Below are positions 7,518-14,483 of a DNA stretch of 18,557 bases, one piece after another (the first letter of the stretch is position 1; every line of letters begins with the position of its first letter). Made by a program: the position numbers and the translations under genes. The notes below the pieces were generated by a model, which was given only the letters and a program-made list of their open reading frames with translations, was not told where the DNA came from and did no database searches. The stretch covers positions 1 to 18,557 of the forward strand of contig USDE01000007.1 of the NCBI GenBank assembly GCA_900553345.1, in the 5' to 3' direction. This stretch comes from an uncultured Collinsella sp. (GTDB lineage Bacteria > Actinomycetota > Coriobacteriia > Coriobacteriales > Coriobacteriaceae).

Positions 7518-8289
7518 CGTCGAAGCTCCCTTCCGAACTAAGCTGTGGCGTCTGAGCAATGAAGTTTGGCTGGACCACCACGAGGATTACTGCGAGGCAA
7601 AGCCCAATGATGGCAATACCAAGGATTGGAATGCTCATGTAGGCACAGAGCGCAAACCCGAGCACGAAGAAAATAGCAGTCTGCTTGTTGACTATCATTG
7701 AAGCGAGCAGTGCAATGCCGAGCGCAGGGATGAATCCACCCGCAATAACCAGGCCGTTACTTACAAACTCGGGAATTGCGTTAAGCACCGCGTTCATAAC
7801 CGGCGTTCCGAGATAGAAAGCAAGGGAGCACACGAAAAAGCGAGGAAGCGATTTGACGATGAATCCACCAAGCAGATGCATCCGCTCCATACCTTTGAGG
7901 TCGCCCTTTGCCACACAGTCGTCCGCTTTATGGACGAAAAACGGCATCACAATCAGCGTAAGCGCGTTATCAATGATGAGATAAAGCGACGCAATCGGGA
8001 AAGCGAGCGTCAGCGCAACTTCAGCGCCTTGACCCGTCGAAATTGCAAAGGCAGTGCCCAAAATACCACCGGTGATAACGTCAGGCGGAACGGCCGCCCC
8101 GATGGTAACCGATCCAATGAACACCATTTCAAGCGTGGCGCCGACAATAATGCCCGTCTGCAAATCACCCATCACAAGACCGATGAGGACGCCCGTGACA
8201 ATCGGGCGAGAAGCAAGGCAAGTGCCAAGTGCCCACTCAAATGTCACGCACATTGCGACGAGGCCGATAAGGATCGCTTGAGTCAACAT
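7504..8289 (-). CDS. PTS mannose/sorbose-family IIC membrane component
   Basis: 261 residues, almost wholly hydrophobic with about six to eight membrane segments. It carries the family pattern: GTCLASRPIVTGVLIGLVMGDLQTGIIVGATLEMVFIG at residues about 22-60 and TIGAAVPPDVITGGILGTAFAI next. IIC forms the sugar-binding part of the membrane transporter with IID. The start ATG follows AGAAAGGGGATC. The protein ends in an acidic tail (SFDDDDF), whose codons overlap the ribosome binding site and start of the IID gene. It lies 27 bases after the IIB gene in a IIA-IIB-IIC-IID order typical of these operons. Confidence 0.93.
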   Translation of the reverse strand: MLTQAILIGLVAMCVTFEWALGTCLASRPIVTGVLIGLVMGDLQTGIIVGATLEMVFIGSVTIGAAVPPDVITGGILGTAFAISTGQGAEVALTLAFPIASLYLIIDNALTLIVMPFFVHKADDCVAKGDLKGMERMHLLGGFIVKSLPRFFVCSLAFYLGTPVMNAVLNAIPEFVSNGLVIAGGFIPALGIALLASMIVNKQTAIFFVLGFALCAYMSIPILGIAIIGLCLAVILVVVQPNFIAQTPQLSSEGSFDDDDF

Positions 8290-8316
8290 GAGAGATCCCC
8301 TTTCTATTGTATGTGC

Positions 8317-8778
8317 TTAAATCAAAATCTTCTCGTCTCTAGGTACCTGCCTGATCTCCACCTCGATTCCGGCATCACTGAGCTCATGTAGAAGCTCCAC
8401 GTCGCGATCGGTAGCGAAAACCGTTGAAGATAGGCGTACATCTGCACCCTCACGCGGCTTCGTTCCTCCAATGTTGATATGCTCGATTTCGCTGTAGCCC
8501 TTTGCCAGGCGGTAAGCATCTTCGATGCTTTCAACGACAATGAACAAACGGTACTTATCGGTCACACCACTCCTAAGAGCCTCGATAGAATCATCGACCG
8601 ATTTGATAACCAATTTGACGCCTGCCGGACGTGCCAGCTTAAGCGTCGTCTTGCGCACGTCATCTTTCACAACCGCATCGCAGGCAATCAAAATGCAATT
8701 GGTGTCAAGCTCTTGCGTCCAAGTCATGGCAACCTGACCATGAAGCAAGCGATGGTCAACTCTCAGCAGCTTAATCAT
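8317..8778 (-). CDS. PTS mannose/sorbose-family IIB component
   Basis: 153 residues, the normal size of a separate IIB. The N-terminal motif LLRVDHRLLHGQV contains the phosphorylated histidine of the family (H13 in LHGQV). IIB receives phosphate from IIA and passes it to the substrate as it enters through IIC/IID; it is a cytoplasmic protein. The ATG follows AGAAAGGAAC. It lies 13 bases after the IIA gene. No domain is missing. Confidence 0.94.
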   Translation of the reverse strand: MIKLLRVDHRLLHGQVAMTWTQELDTNCILIACDAVVKDDVRKTTLKLARPAGVKLVIKSVDDSIEALRSGVTDKYRLFIVVESIEDAYRLAKGYSEIEHINIGGTKPREGADVRLSSTVFATDRDVELLHELSDAGIEVEIRQVPRDEKILI

Positions 8779-8791
8779 CTTTGTTCCTTTC

Positions 8792-9208
8792 TCAAAAATC
8801 CTCGTCTTCTTCTACCGAATTTGGCAGCGAACATAGGCATGTGCCCTTTTGGCGGACACTTGAAACCAATGCAGCGAGCTCAGCGTCATCAAGTGTGCTC
8901 AATTTCGAAAACACTTCGAGCACTAGTGGTAGCGACATGCCGGCAATGAGCCTTAGAGAATCGTCGCCCAACCTTTCCATAAAAGCGTTATTCACTGACC
9001 CACCATAGACATCAGTGATGACAATCCACTGGTCTGCTGGGTCGCGAGAACGGTCCCAAAAATCTATCAACTCGTTTACATCCATCGTGTCCTCATCGAC
9101 ATATGCGCATAGCACCTTAACGCGAGGATCTTCACCGCAAAATAGCTGGAGCGTTTCACGCATCGCTCTAGCAAGTGGCCCATGGCTGGCCAAGAGCAAC
9201 TTCCTCAT
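8792..9208 (-). CDS. PTS mannose-family IIA component
   Basis: 138 residues. LLLASHGPLARAM places the phosphorylated histidine at H9, as in EIIA-Man. ITDVYGGSVNNAF is the second conserved block. IIA takes phosphate from HPr and hands it to IIB. It is the first gene of the PTS operon, with GGGAG before the ATG and a promoter-like TTGACA about 85 bases upstream. Like IIC it ends in an acidic tail (VEEDEDF). Presence of IIA as its own gene is as in gfr-type and sorbose-type systems and unlike the fused IIAB of ManX. Confidence 0.93.
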   Translation of the reverse strand: MRKLLLASHGPLARAMRETLQLFCGEDPRVKVLCAYVDEDTMDVNELIDFWDRSRDPADQWIVITDVYGGSVNNAFMERLGDDSLRLIAGMSLPLVLEVFSKLSTLDDAELAALVSSVRQKGTCLCSLPNSVEEDEDF

Positions 9209-9242
9209 TTATCTCCCAATCTCAGTAAATCATCTGTTAATA

Positions 9243-9252
9243 GAACGTTATA
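9243..9252. promoter_or_regulatory. Candidate GntR operator in PTS operon leader
   Basis: GAACGTTATA lies about 17-26 bases downstream of the presumed -10 box, a position where a bound repressor would block transcription. It shares AACGTTAT with sites before gntR and before the second deglycase A copy. Confidence 0.4.
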
Positions 9253-9268
9253 TTTTGTATTGTTATCT

Positions 9269-9298
9269 ACAGTATCCTCGAAACTTTCGCTTTGTCAA
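9269..9298 (-). promoter_or_regulatory. Candidate promoter of the PTS/deglycase/kinase operon
   Basis: On the minus strand a perfect TTGACA (9298-9293) is followed after 18 bases by TACTGT (9274-9269). It lies upstream of the IIA start and downstream (in the direction of transcription) of the terminator at 9351-9376, so the operon has its own transcription unit. The -10 is weak (3 of 6), consistent with a regulated promoter. Confidence 0.5.
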
Positions 9299-9350
9299 GA
9301 CAGATCAATCAAGCTTCCTAAGCGGTAATAATTCGCCCGTAAACGGCAAA

Positions 9351-9376
9351 AAAACGCCCCTTTGTCGGGGCGTTTT
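9351..9376 (-). terminator. Strong intrinsic terminator of the GntR operon
   Basis: AAAACGCCCC and GGGGCGTTTT form a perfect 10-bp stem with a 6-base loop. On the minus strand the stem is followed by a run of T, so it ends the transcript of the two regulator genes 47 bases after the last stop codon. The flanking A and T tracts could let it work in both directions. Confidence 0.9.
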
Positions 9377-9422
9377 CAATCTCTTGTTATTCGGTTAAGA
9401 AAGATCCGGGGTTTGGCTTTCG

Positions 9423-10127
9423 CTAGAGATAAAACTTTAAGCGCTCAGTGCAGTACACCTGCCGCGAAATAAACAATGGCACTCCCTGCGCGCTGCAACG
9501 CTTATCTACAAATAATAAAAGGGCAGATCCCGGCTTTACATTCAAATGTTCTGCCTCGTAAGCACTTGCAAAGCACACCTGCAACGTTCGCTCGTTATTG
9601 CCAAGTTCGATATGGCGTCTTCCCAGCACCTCAAGTAGAGAACCCGATAAATCTTCATGTTCCAAAAAGGCAAGAGAAGGAGTGTAGCTATTGGTTTCCA
9701 ACATCGTTGGCACGCCATCGACTAAGCGCAAACGTCTAGTCTGAAGAATATTCTCGTCCTCCTGGACCTGAAGAAAACGCACGTCGCGCAGCGTAGGATA
9801 AATCCAAGCTACTTCGAGCACTACGGTAGAAGGCTTTTTATTTTCTTGAATGCAGGAATGGGTGAAGCTTTCCTGGTCATCGGCTGCATAGGCATTGCGC
9901 GTCGTGGTAACAAAAGTCCCTTTCCCTCGCGTGCGCTCAACGATATCGGCATCCTCTAGTTCCTTGATTGCCGATCGAACGGTAATACGACTAACGCCAT
10001 ATTCCTCCATAAGCTCCGTCTCAGTAGGAAGCTTATCCCCTTCGCTATATACGCCACTTTCTATTCGACTCACAAGATCGTGAACGATCTGCTTATACAA
10101 TGGAACAGCGCTCTCCACTTTAACCAT
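9423..10127 (-). CDS. GntR/HutC-family regulator 1
   Basis: 234 residues. The N-terminal winged helix (about 5-75: VPLYKQIVHDLVSRIESG, KLPTETELMEEYGVSRITVRSAIKEL, RGKGTFV) is a textbook GntR DNA-binding domain. The C-terminal part (about 95-230, ending SRQVYCTERLKFYL) is a UTRA ligand-binding domain, which in this family binds sugar phosphates or amines. It starts 8 bases after the regulator 2 stop, so both are one transcript. It likely controls the neighbouring PTS operon, with the imported or phosphorylated glycated amine as effector; this is inferred from position only. The ribosome binding site (AGGTTGA) is weak, so less protein may be made than from the first gene. Confidence 0.9.
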   Translation of the reverse strand: MVKVESAVPLYKQIVHDLVSRIESGVYSEGDKLPTETELMEEYGVSRITVRSAIKELEDADIVERTRGKGTFVTTTRNAYAADDQESFTHSCIQENKKPSTVVLEVAWIYPTLRDVRFLQVQEDENILQTRRLRLVDGVPTMLETNSYTPSLAFLEHEDLSGSLLEVLGRRHIELGNNERTLQVCFASAYEAEHLNVKPGSALLLFVDKRCSAQGVPLFISRQVYCTERLKFYL

Positions 10128-10135
10128 TATTCAAC

Positions 10136-10924
10136 CTATTGCTTTCTACACTCAACGGCTTCAAGTCCCTGCCAATTGATGCCGAGTTGATTAGCCTTAA
10201 TCGAAAAGAAGTATTTGAAATAATCACCCAACATCACCTGCTTAGTAAAGTGCACTGGCTTACCAGTGCTCATATAAACGGTCTCACTCAATATAAACAT
10301 CGCAGCTTCTCCTGCGATATTAAGGATGCGCTTCTCCTCATCCGTAGCAAGCCCTGCTTCAAGCACAATTGACGGGAAACAATTGTCCTCTAGTCGCAGC
10401 CCCGTCTCTCTCTCAATCGTTTCATAAAGTGATGCGTTCTCCATATCGACACCCAGTAAAAACCCGAAGTTCTTTACTGGAAGATAAATATGTTCAATCA
10501 TTGCATTTATGTGGTTAATTGACCTCACGCGTTTGAGGTAAACCGCAGATTCATTCTCTTCCATTCGCAAATGACGACGGACGGCAACGGGCGGCTCGAC
10601 CTCCTGAAGAGCGAGAACACGAGACGAGGTTTCGATATTATTTTCATGGCAAAAATAAGTGAAACCCTTAAACGTGCTCAAGCTCGAGACGATTTTAGGC
10701 TGCCGGATAAATGTGCCCTTGCCATGACGCGTATCAAGCACGTCGTCATCCACAAGAGTTTGAATTGCCTTCCGTATCGTCGCACGGCTAACCTCGTATT
10801 CTTCGCAAAAACCATTTTCGCTAGGCAGCACGCCACTTTCGGAAAACTCGCCCATCTCAATACGGCGGCGCAAATCATCGGCCACTTGTACATATAGCGG
10901 CACAGCACTAGTCGGGTTAATCAT
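10136..10924 (-). CDS. GntR/HutC-family regulator 2
   Basis: 262 residues. A GntR winged helix covers about residues 6-76 (VPLYVQVADDLRRRIEMGEF, LPSENGFCEEYEVSRATIRKAI, RHGKGTFI) and a UTRA domain follows (about 95-245). It is related to regulator 1 in layout but diverged in sequence, so this is not a recent duplication. The ATG at 10924 has CGGAG six bases upstream. Its start codon overlaps ATAACGTT, and a second related site lies about 35 bases upstream, suggesting autoregulation. Two UTRA regulators side by side could sense two substrates, matching two deglycases. Low GC compared with the left-flanking genes suggests acquisition together with the PTS block. Confidence 0.9.
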   Translation of the reverse strand: MINPTSAVPLYVQVADDLRRRIEMGEFSESGVLPSENGFCEEYEVSRATIRKAIQTLVDDDVLDTRHGKGTFIRQPKIVSSLSTFKGFTYFCHENNIETSSRVLALQEVEPPVAVRRHLRMEENESAVYLKRVRSINHINAMIEHIYLPVKNFGFLLGVDMENASLYETIERETGLRLEDNCFPSIVLEAGLATDEEKRILNIAGEAAMFILSETVYMSTGKPVHFTKQVMLGDYFKYFFSIKANQLGINWQGLEAVECRKQ

Positions 10925-10956
10925 AACGTTCTCCGTACAATATTCTATGAAACTTC

Positions 10957-10968
10957 TATACGTTATAA
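10957..10968. promoter_or_regulatory. Candidate GntR operator upstream of regulator 2
   Basis: TATACGTTATAA shares the ACGTTAT core with the sites at 9243 and 13676. A further ATAACGTT lies over the regulator 2 start codon at 10923-10930, and TACGTATTA at 10979-10987. The clustering of three similar sites in about 65 bases suggests cooperative binding and autoregulation. Confidence 0.4.
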
Positions 10969-10999
10969 GATAACCTACTACGTATTATTTTGAAAGAAA

Positions 11000-11031
11000 T
11001 AGACGGTTCAATCTTATTTTTGAACCGTCTA
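11000..11031. terminator. 12-bp perfect hairpin upstream of the regulator operon
   Basis: TAGACGGTTCAA (11000-11011) and TTGAACCGTCTA (11020-11031) pair perfectly around an 8-base T-rich loop. On the minus strand it is followed by ATTTCTTTC, so it may terminate transcripts coming from the second deglycase A copy before the regulator promoter. A protein-binding palindrome is the alternative, since the T-run is interrupted. Confidence 0.55.
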
Positions 11032-11114
11032 CAATATCAAACACTTCATATGAAGGTGTCGAATGCCACTTGTGGCGCAAACAAGAGGGGCATTGGGGGT
11101 GCGGACAGAAAGTT

Positions 11115-11131
11115 GGACCGCGGGGCGGTCC
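11115..11131 (+). other. Hairpin in IS leader, copy 2 (loop CGGGG)
   Basis: Same GGACCG/CGGTCC stem as in copy 1, but the loop is CGGGG instead of TGAAG. All three base changes seen between the 2.5-kb repeats fall in this loop. Confidence 0.5.
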
Positions 11132-11146
11132 GGACTGGAGGTTCGC

Positions 11147-12364
11147 ATGTACAGCAGGGAGAAGGTCGAGCTCTTCCTCCTGGCGACGGAGGACGGCATG
11201 GGGCCCACCGCCGCCGCGAAGTTCGCGGGGGTCTCGGTGGGCGCGGCCAAGAAGTGGGCGACGGGGCACCTCCCGCACAGCTACACCGGGGCGCGCTGTA
11301 GAATCGTGGCGAGGAAACCGCCACGGAAGGAGGCCAGCTTGGGCCCCGACAAGTCGATCTACGCCCCGCCCGCGACCGGCCCGCTCGCCGGGCTCAACGA
11401 GGACCAGATAGAGAACCTGCTGCTCAGGGCGGTGTTGGCCGACCTAAAAGCGGAAGGGTGGGACCCGGCTTCGATCTCGAACAGGAGCAAGTGCGAGCTC
11501 GGCGAGAGATTGAGGCGGGCGACCGCCCTGCCCCTCCGCTCGATCACAGGTTTCTTGAGGATATCGAAGAGCTCCTATGAGTACTGGAGGCCCCGCGTCG
11601 CCGCGCCGCGCGACCGCGACGCCGACATACGCGACCGCGTGGTGCGCATCTTCCGCGAGGGCTCGGGGTGCTGGGGGTACCGCACCGTCTGGGCGCGCCT
11701 GCGCCGCGAGGGCGTCCGCGCCAGCGAGAAGCGCGTGGCCCGCGTGATGCGCGAGGAGGGCCTCGAGGTCGTCTACAACAGGAGGCGCGCCCGGGGCTAC
11801 AGCTCCTACGCCGGCGAGGTCTCCAAGGCGCCGGAGAACCTCGTGAACAGGAATTTCCACGCCGACGAGCCCAACCGGCTGTGGCTCACCGACATCACCG
11901 AGTTCAGGCTCCCGGGCGGCGAGAAGGTCTACCTGAGCCCGATCGTCGACTGCTTCGACGGGATGCCCGTCGCCTGGTCGATCGGGCTGCACCCCGACAA
12001 GCGCCTCGCGAACTCGAGCCTGCTCAAGGCCTGCGCGGCGAGGCCGGCGGGCGCGCGCACGACGATCCACTCGGACCGGGGCGGCCACTACCGCTGGCCG
12101 GAGTGGATCGGGATCTGCGAGGAGAACGGCCTGGTCAGGAGCATGTCCGCGAAGGGCTGCAGCCCGGACAACTCGGCCTGCGAGGGCTTCTTCGGGCGCC
12201 TCAAGAACGAGTTCTTCCGCTACAGGGACTGGGAGGGCGTGACGGCCGAGGAGTTCATGGTGAGGCTCGAGGCCTACCTCGTGTACTATCGGGACGGGCG
12301 CATCAAGAAGTCCCTCGGGTGGCTGAGCCCGATGGAGTACCGCAGGAAGCTTGGATACGCCTAG
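11147..12364 (+). CDS. IS3-family DDE transposase, copy 2
   Basis: 405 residues, identical to the first copy, with the same triad D249, D310, E346 and the same GGAGG ribosome binding site before the ATG. The frame is open upstream as well, but the ATG at 11147 matches the start within the conserved element. It points toward deglycase A copy 2, tail to tail with it. Confidence 0.93.
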   Translation: MYSREKVELFLLATEDGMGPTAAAKFAGVSVGAAKKWATGHLPHSYTGARCRIVARKPPRKEASLGPDKSIYAPPATGPLAGLNEDQIENLLLRAVLADLKAEGWDPASISNRSKCELGERLRRATALPLRSITGFLRISKSSYEYWRPRVAAPRDRDADIRDRVVRIFREGSGCWGYRTVWARLRREGVRASEKRVARVMREEGLEVVYNRRRARGYSSYAGEVSKAPENLVNRNFHADEPNRLWLTDITEFRLPGGEKVYLSPIVDCFDGMPVAWSIGLHPDKRLANSSLLKACAARPAGARTTIHSDRGGHYRWPEWIGICEENGLVRSMSAKGCSPDNSACEGFFGRLKNEFFRYRDWEGVTAEEFMVRLEAYLVYYRDGRIKKSLGWLSPMEYRRKLGYA

Positions 12365-12598
12365 GCGCGGTCCAAGAAATCGTCCGCACCCCCATTTGGC
12401 AAAAATGCCCCATTTCGCCTTGAAGTCGCTACCGTGAAATGCCAACGAGCCGCATGGTCGAGTCCAAGCAAATACGACCTCAAGCGGCCAGCTACGGCAT
12501 GGCTCCCCAGAACGAGACTGCGACATTTGTTTGCATTGTTCTACGAACGCAACATAACGAATTATTTCCGAGCATAGTAACGGCCGCTGAAAGCTGCT

Positions 12599-13633
12599 TT
12601 AGTAGTTCATCTGGTGATAGTAGCGACGCGTGGTGAGCGGGTGGTTGCGGACGTGCTCGAGATGGCAGCTCAGGCGCTCGGTGATGGTGTAGGTGACCAT
12701 CGGGGAGACGATCTTGCGGAACTCGGGGTCGCTGAACGGCAGCTCGACCTCGGCGGTGTCGAACTTGTTCACGCGGACATGGACGCCCTTCTCGTCGGCG
12801 AGCATGTGGGTGAAGTTGTCCACGCGGTCCATGAGCTTGCGGGTGTCGTCCTCGCCGTAGAGCATGATGAGGCTCGTGCCCTCCTCGCACAGCTCGATGG
12901 TGCCGTGGAAGAACTCGGCGGCGTGGATGGACTTGGTCTTGATCCACTGCATCTCCTCGAGGATGCACATGGCGTAGTCGTAGGCCTCGCCCCAGAGCAT
13001 GCCGGAGCCGATCACCATGTGGTAGTCGGTGTCCTTGAAGTCCTCGGCCATGGCGGCGCAGCGCTCGTCCTGGGCGTCCTTGGCCTTGATGAGGTACGGG
13101 GCGATGTTGCCGAACTCCTCCATGAAGGTGTCGTACTTGGGGAAGGCGCCGGCGTTCTTGAGGAAGCGGGCGACCAGCGTGATCTGGTAGGTGTAGATGG
13201 CCTCGCACAGGACGTCGTCCTCGGCGAAGCTGAAGAACTTGTAGTCGGCGTACTCGGTGGCCGGGGTGTTGTCGTTGGAGACGTACATCAGCGTGCGGGC
13301 GCCCTGCTCCTGGCAGAACTTGGCGGCCTCGATGATCTCGGGGGTGGTGCCGGTGCGGGTGGAGAAGACGCAGACCGAGTCCTTGTTGAAGGTCTTGGGC
13401 GGGCATGCGAGGAACTCGGCGGCGATCTCGCAGTGGACGTCGACGTCGGCCGTGGTGGTCTCGACCCAGTACTTCATCGGGAGCGTGTGGGCCCAGGTGC
13501 CGCCGCAGCCGATGAAGAAGATGTTGGAATAGCCCTGCTCGCAGACCTTGTCCACGGCGGCCTCAATCTGAGGACGGAGAGCGAGGGCATCGCTCACAAC
13601 CTTCTCGTAACGAGGCTCATCGAAATTGAACAT
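12599..13633 (-). CDS. SIS-domain sugar-amine-6-phosphate deglycase A, copy 2
   Basis: 344 residues, identical to the protein at 3592-4626, with the same SIS loops and the E227/H243 pair. The start ATG is fixed here: the frame has no earlier start, and AGGAG lies eight bases upstream (GGAGTAAGGG before ATG). The leader is unrelated to that of copy 1 and has its own promoter-like sequence and a perfect ATAACGTTAT palindrome. The gene is therefore transcribed alone, not as the end of the PTS operon. It is followed, tail to tail, by the IS. A second identical copy would raise enzyme dose or allow expression under separate control. An assembly-generated duplicate is the alternative. Confidence 0.8.
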   Translation of the reverse strand: MFNFDEPRYEKVVSDALALRPQIEAAVDKVCEQGYSNIFFIGCGGTWAHTLPMKYWVETTTADVDVHCEIAAEFLACPPKTFNKDSVCVFSTRTGTTPEIIEAAKFCQEQGARTLMYVSNDNTPATEYADYKFFSFAEDDVLCEAIYTYQITLVARFLKNAGAFPKYDTFMEEFGNIAPYLIKAKDAQDERCAAMAEDFKDTDYHMVIGSGMLWGEAYDYAMCILEEMQWIKTKSIHAAEFFHGTIELCEEGTSLIMLYGEDDTRKLMDRVDNFTHMLADEKGVHVRVNKFDTAEVELPFSDPEFRKIVSPMVTYTITERLSCHLEHVRNHPLTTRRYYHQMNY

Positions 13634-13675
13634 CCCTTACTCCTAACTCACTTAGATGAACCCTTCATTCATCCC

Positions 13676-13685
13676 ATAACGTTAT
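13676..13685. promoter_or_regulatory. Candidate GntR operator ATAACGTTAT at deglycase A copy 2 promoter
   Basis: A perfect 10-bp palindrome that touches the presumed -10 box at 13684-13689. It is the best-formed member of the ACGTTAT set found also at 9243-9252 and 10957-10968. Confidence 0.45.
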
Positions 13686-13711
13686 AATACTTTATATAAC
13701 TAACTATGCAA
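13684..13711 (-). promoter_or_regulatory. Candidate promoter of deglycase A copy 2
   Basis: On the minus strand TTGCAT (13711-13706) and TATTAT (13689-13684) are separated by 16 bases, about 50 bases before the start codon. The region is AT-rich against a GC-rich background. Confidence 0.5.
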
Positions 13712-14483
13712 GTATTATTTTGATTCTGTTCTTTCATCAAGCCCCTTAAAACAACACTCGGCATTGTTGGACACAGCGTGCAAGTTCATTGAACGATTCA
13801 ATATGCATCGTCCCTAGTTAAATGACGTCTTATGCAAATACCTTTAATCCGCTTGGGGCCGACGAATCTTTTGACTGTCCGCAGAAGCTTTCCCGGAATT
13901 CCCCATGGATAGACGCACCGGCAATCGCTTTGTTATCTGGCTTATTGCGCATTGCCGGGGCGTCTGGGAGAAAGTGCAATCTACCGCGTGGTCAACTAGC
14001 GTTTCATCGAAATCGACCGCATCCGCGCCAAATACTAAATCGCAATCGTTGTAACTCGTCCGATCATATGACGGCAATTTCTCGCCTTAAAAATGAGCAC
14101 GGAATAAGGGGGCAGCTGTTTGCAACTTGCTTTATTCGTAAGTGTTTTTACTGAAAAAACAATCACCAACCAAACAGCACTATTAACAGCACTATTAATT
14201 GTTTGGCTCTTTGCTGTACAGCCATCTTTCGTATACGCCTCTCGTCTATCTCTCATCTCACGGTTGGAGACGAAAGGTGTGCGGGAGTGGATAATTGGAC
14301 GGCATTTGGGCCTGCGACGGATTATTTCGTCCGAAAATCCACGCTCATTTGGCGGGACACGCGGGGCCCATGCCAATCCACCGGCATCGTCTTCAGTTCG
14401 CCGCAGAGCCGCGGCCCCATATGGGTATACTCTCGAGGATTCGACTCGATTCGCCCCCGCTGGGGCGTCAAAGGAGACTGCAT
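13712..14483. other. Non-coding stretch between deglycase A copy 2 and M16 peptidase
   Basis: About 770 bases with no convincing gene. Several frames are open but none has both a credible start and recognisable protein features. It contains a 12-bp tandem duplication (ACAGCACTATTA twice, 14174-14197) framed by CCAAACA/TGTTTGG (14170-14176 and 14200-14206), and a hairpin GGAT-TTTC/GAAA-ATCC at 14319-14340. TATACT at about 14431-14436 could be the -10 of the peptidase promoter. A decayed gene between 13840 and 14080 cannot be excluded. Confidence 0.4.

Larger units (their letters stand above)
11095..12401 (+). mobile_element. IS3-family insertion sequence, copy 2 (left tip altered)
   Basis: Same element as at 2080-3394. 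The right inverted repeat (12368-12401) is intact. On the left only the inner part, from GGGGGTGCGGAC onward (11095), is shared; the outer TGCCAAA of copy 1 is replaced by GGGGCATT. So either this end was trimmed or recombined, or the outer 8 bases are not part of the minimal element. Whether this copy can still transpose is unclear. Confidence 0.82.
11095..13633. repeat. Long direct repeat, copy 2 (IS + 3' spacer + deglycase A)
   Basis: Second copy of 2088-4626. It lies in the same orientation, separated from copy 1 by the kinase/PTS/regulator block. The visible differences are C, G and G at 11121, 11123 and 11124 in the IS-leader hairpin loop. Left of 11095 and right of 13633 the sequences are unrelated to those next to copy 1. 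Confidence 0.92.

Noticed and set aside
2080..13633. Composite transposon formed by the two IS copies carrying the PTS block
   Set aside because: Both IS copies lie in direct orientation, but the duplicated segment includes deglycase A beyond the IS and no target-site duplication was found, so simple composite transposition does not explain it.
14295..14483. 63-residue upstream extension of the M16 peptidase
   Set aside because: The ATG at 14484 has AAGGAG at ideal spacing and the family sequence begins after it; the extension is Arg/Pro/His-rich and unlike a peptidase N-terminus.
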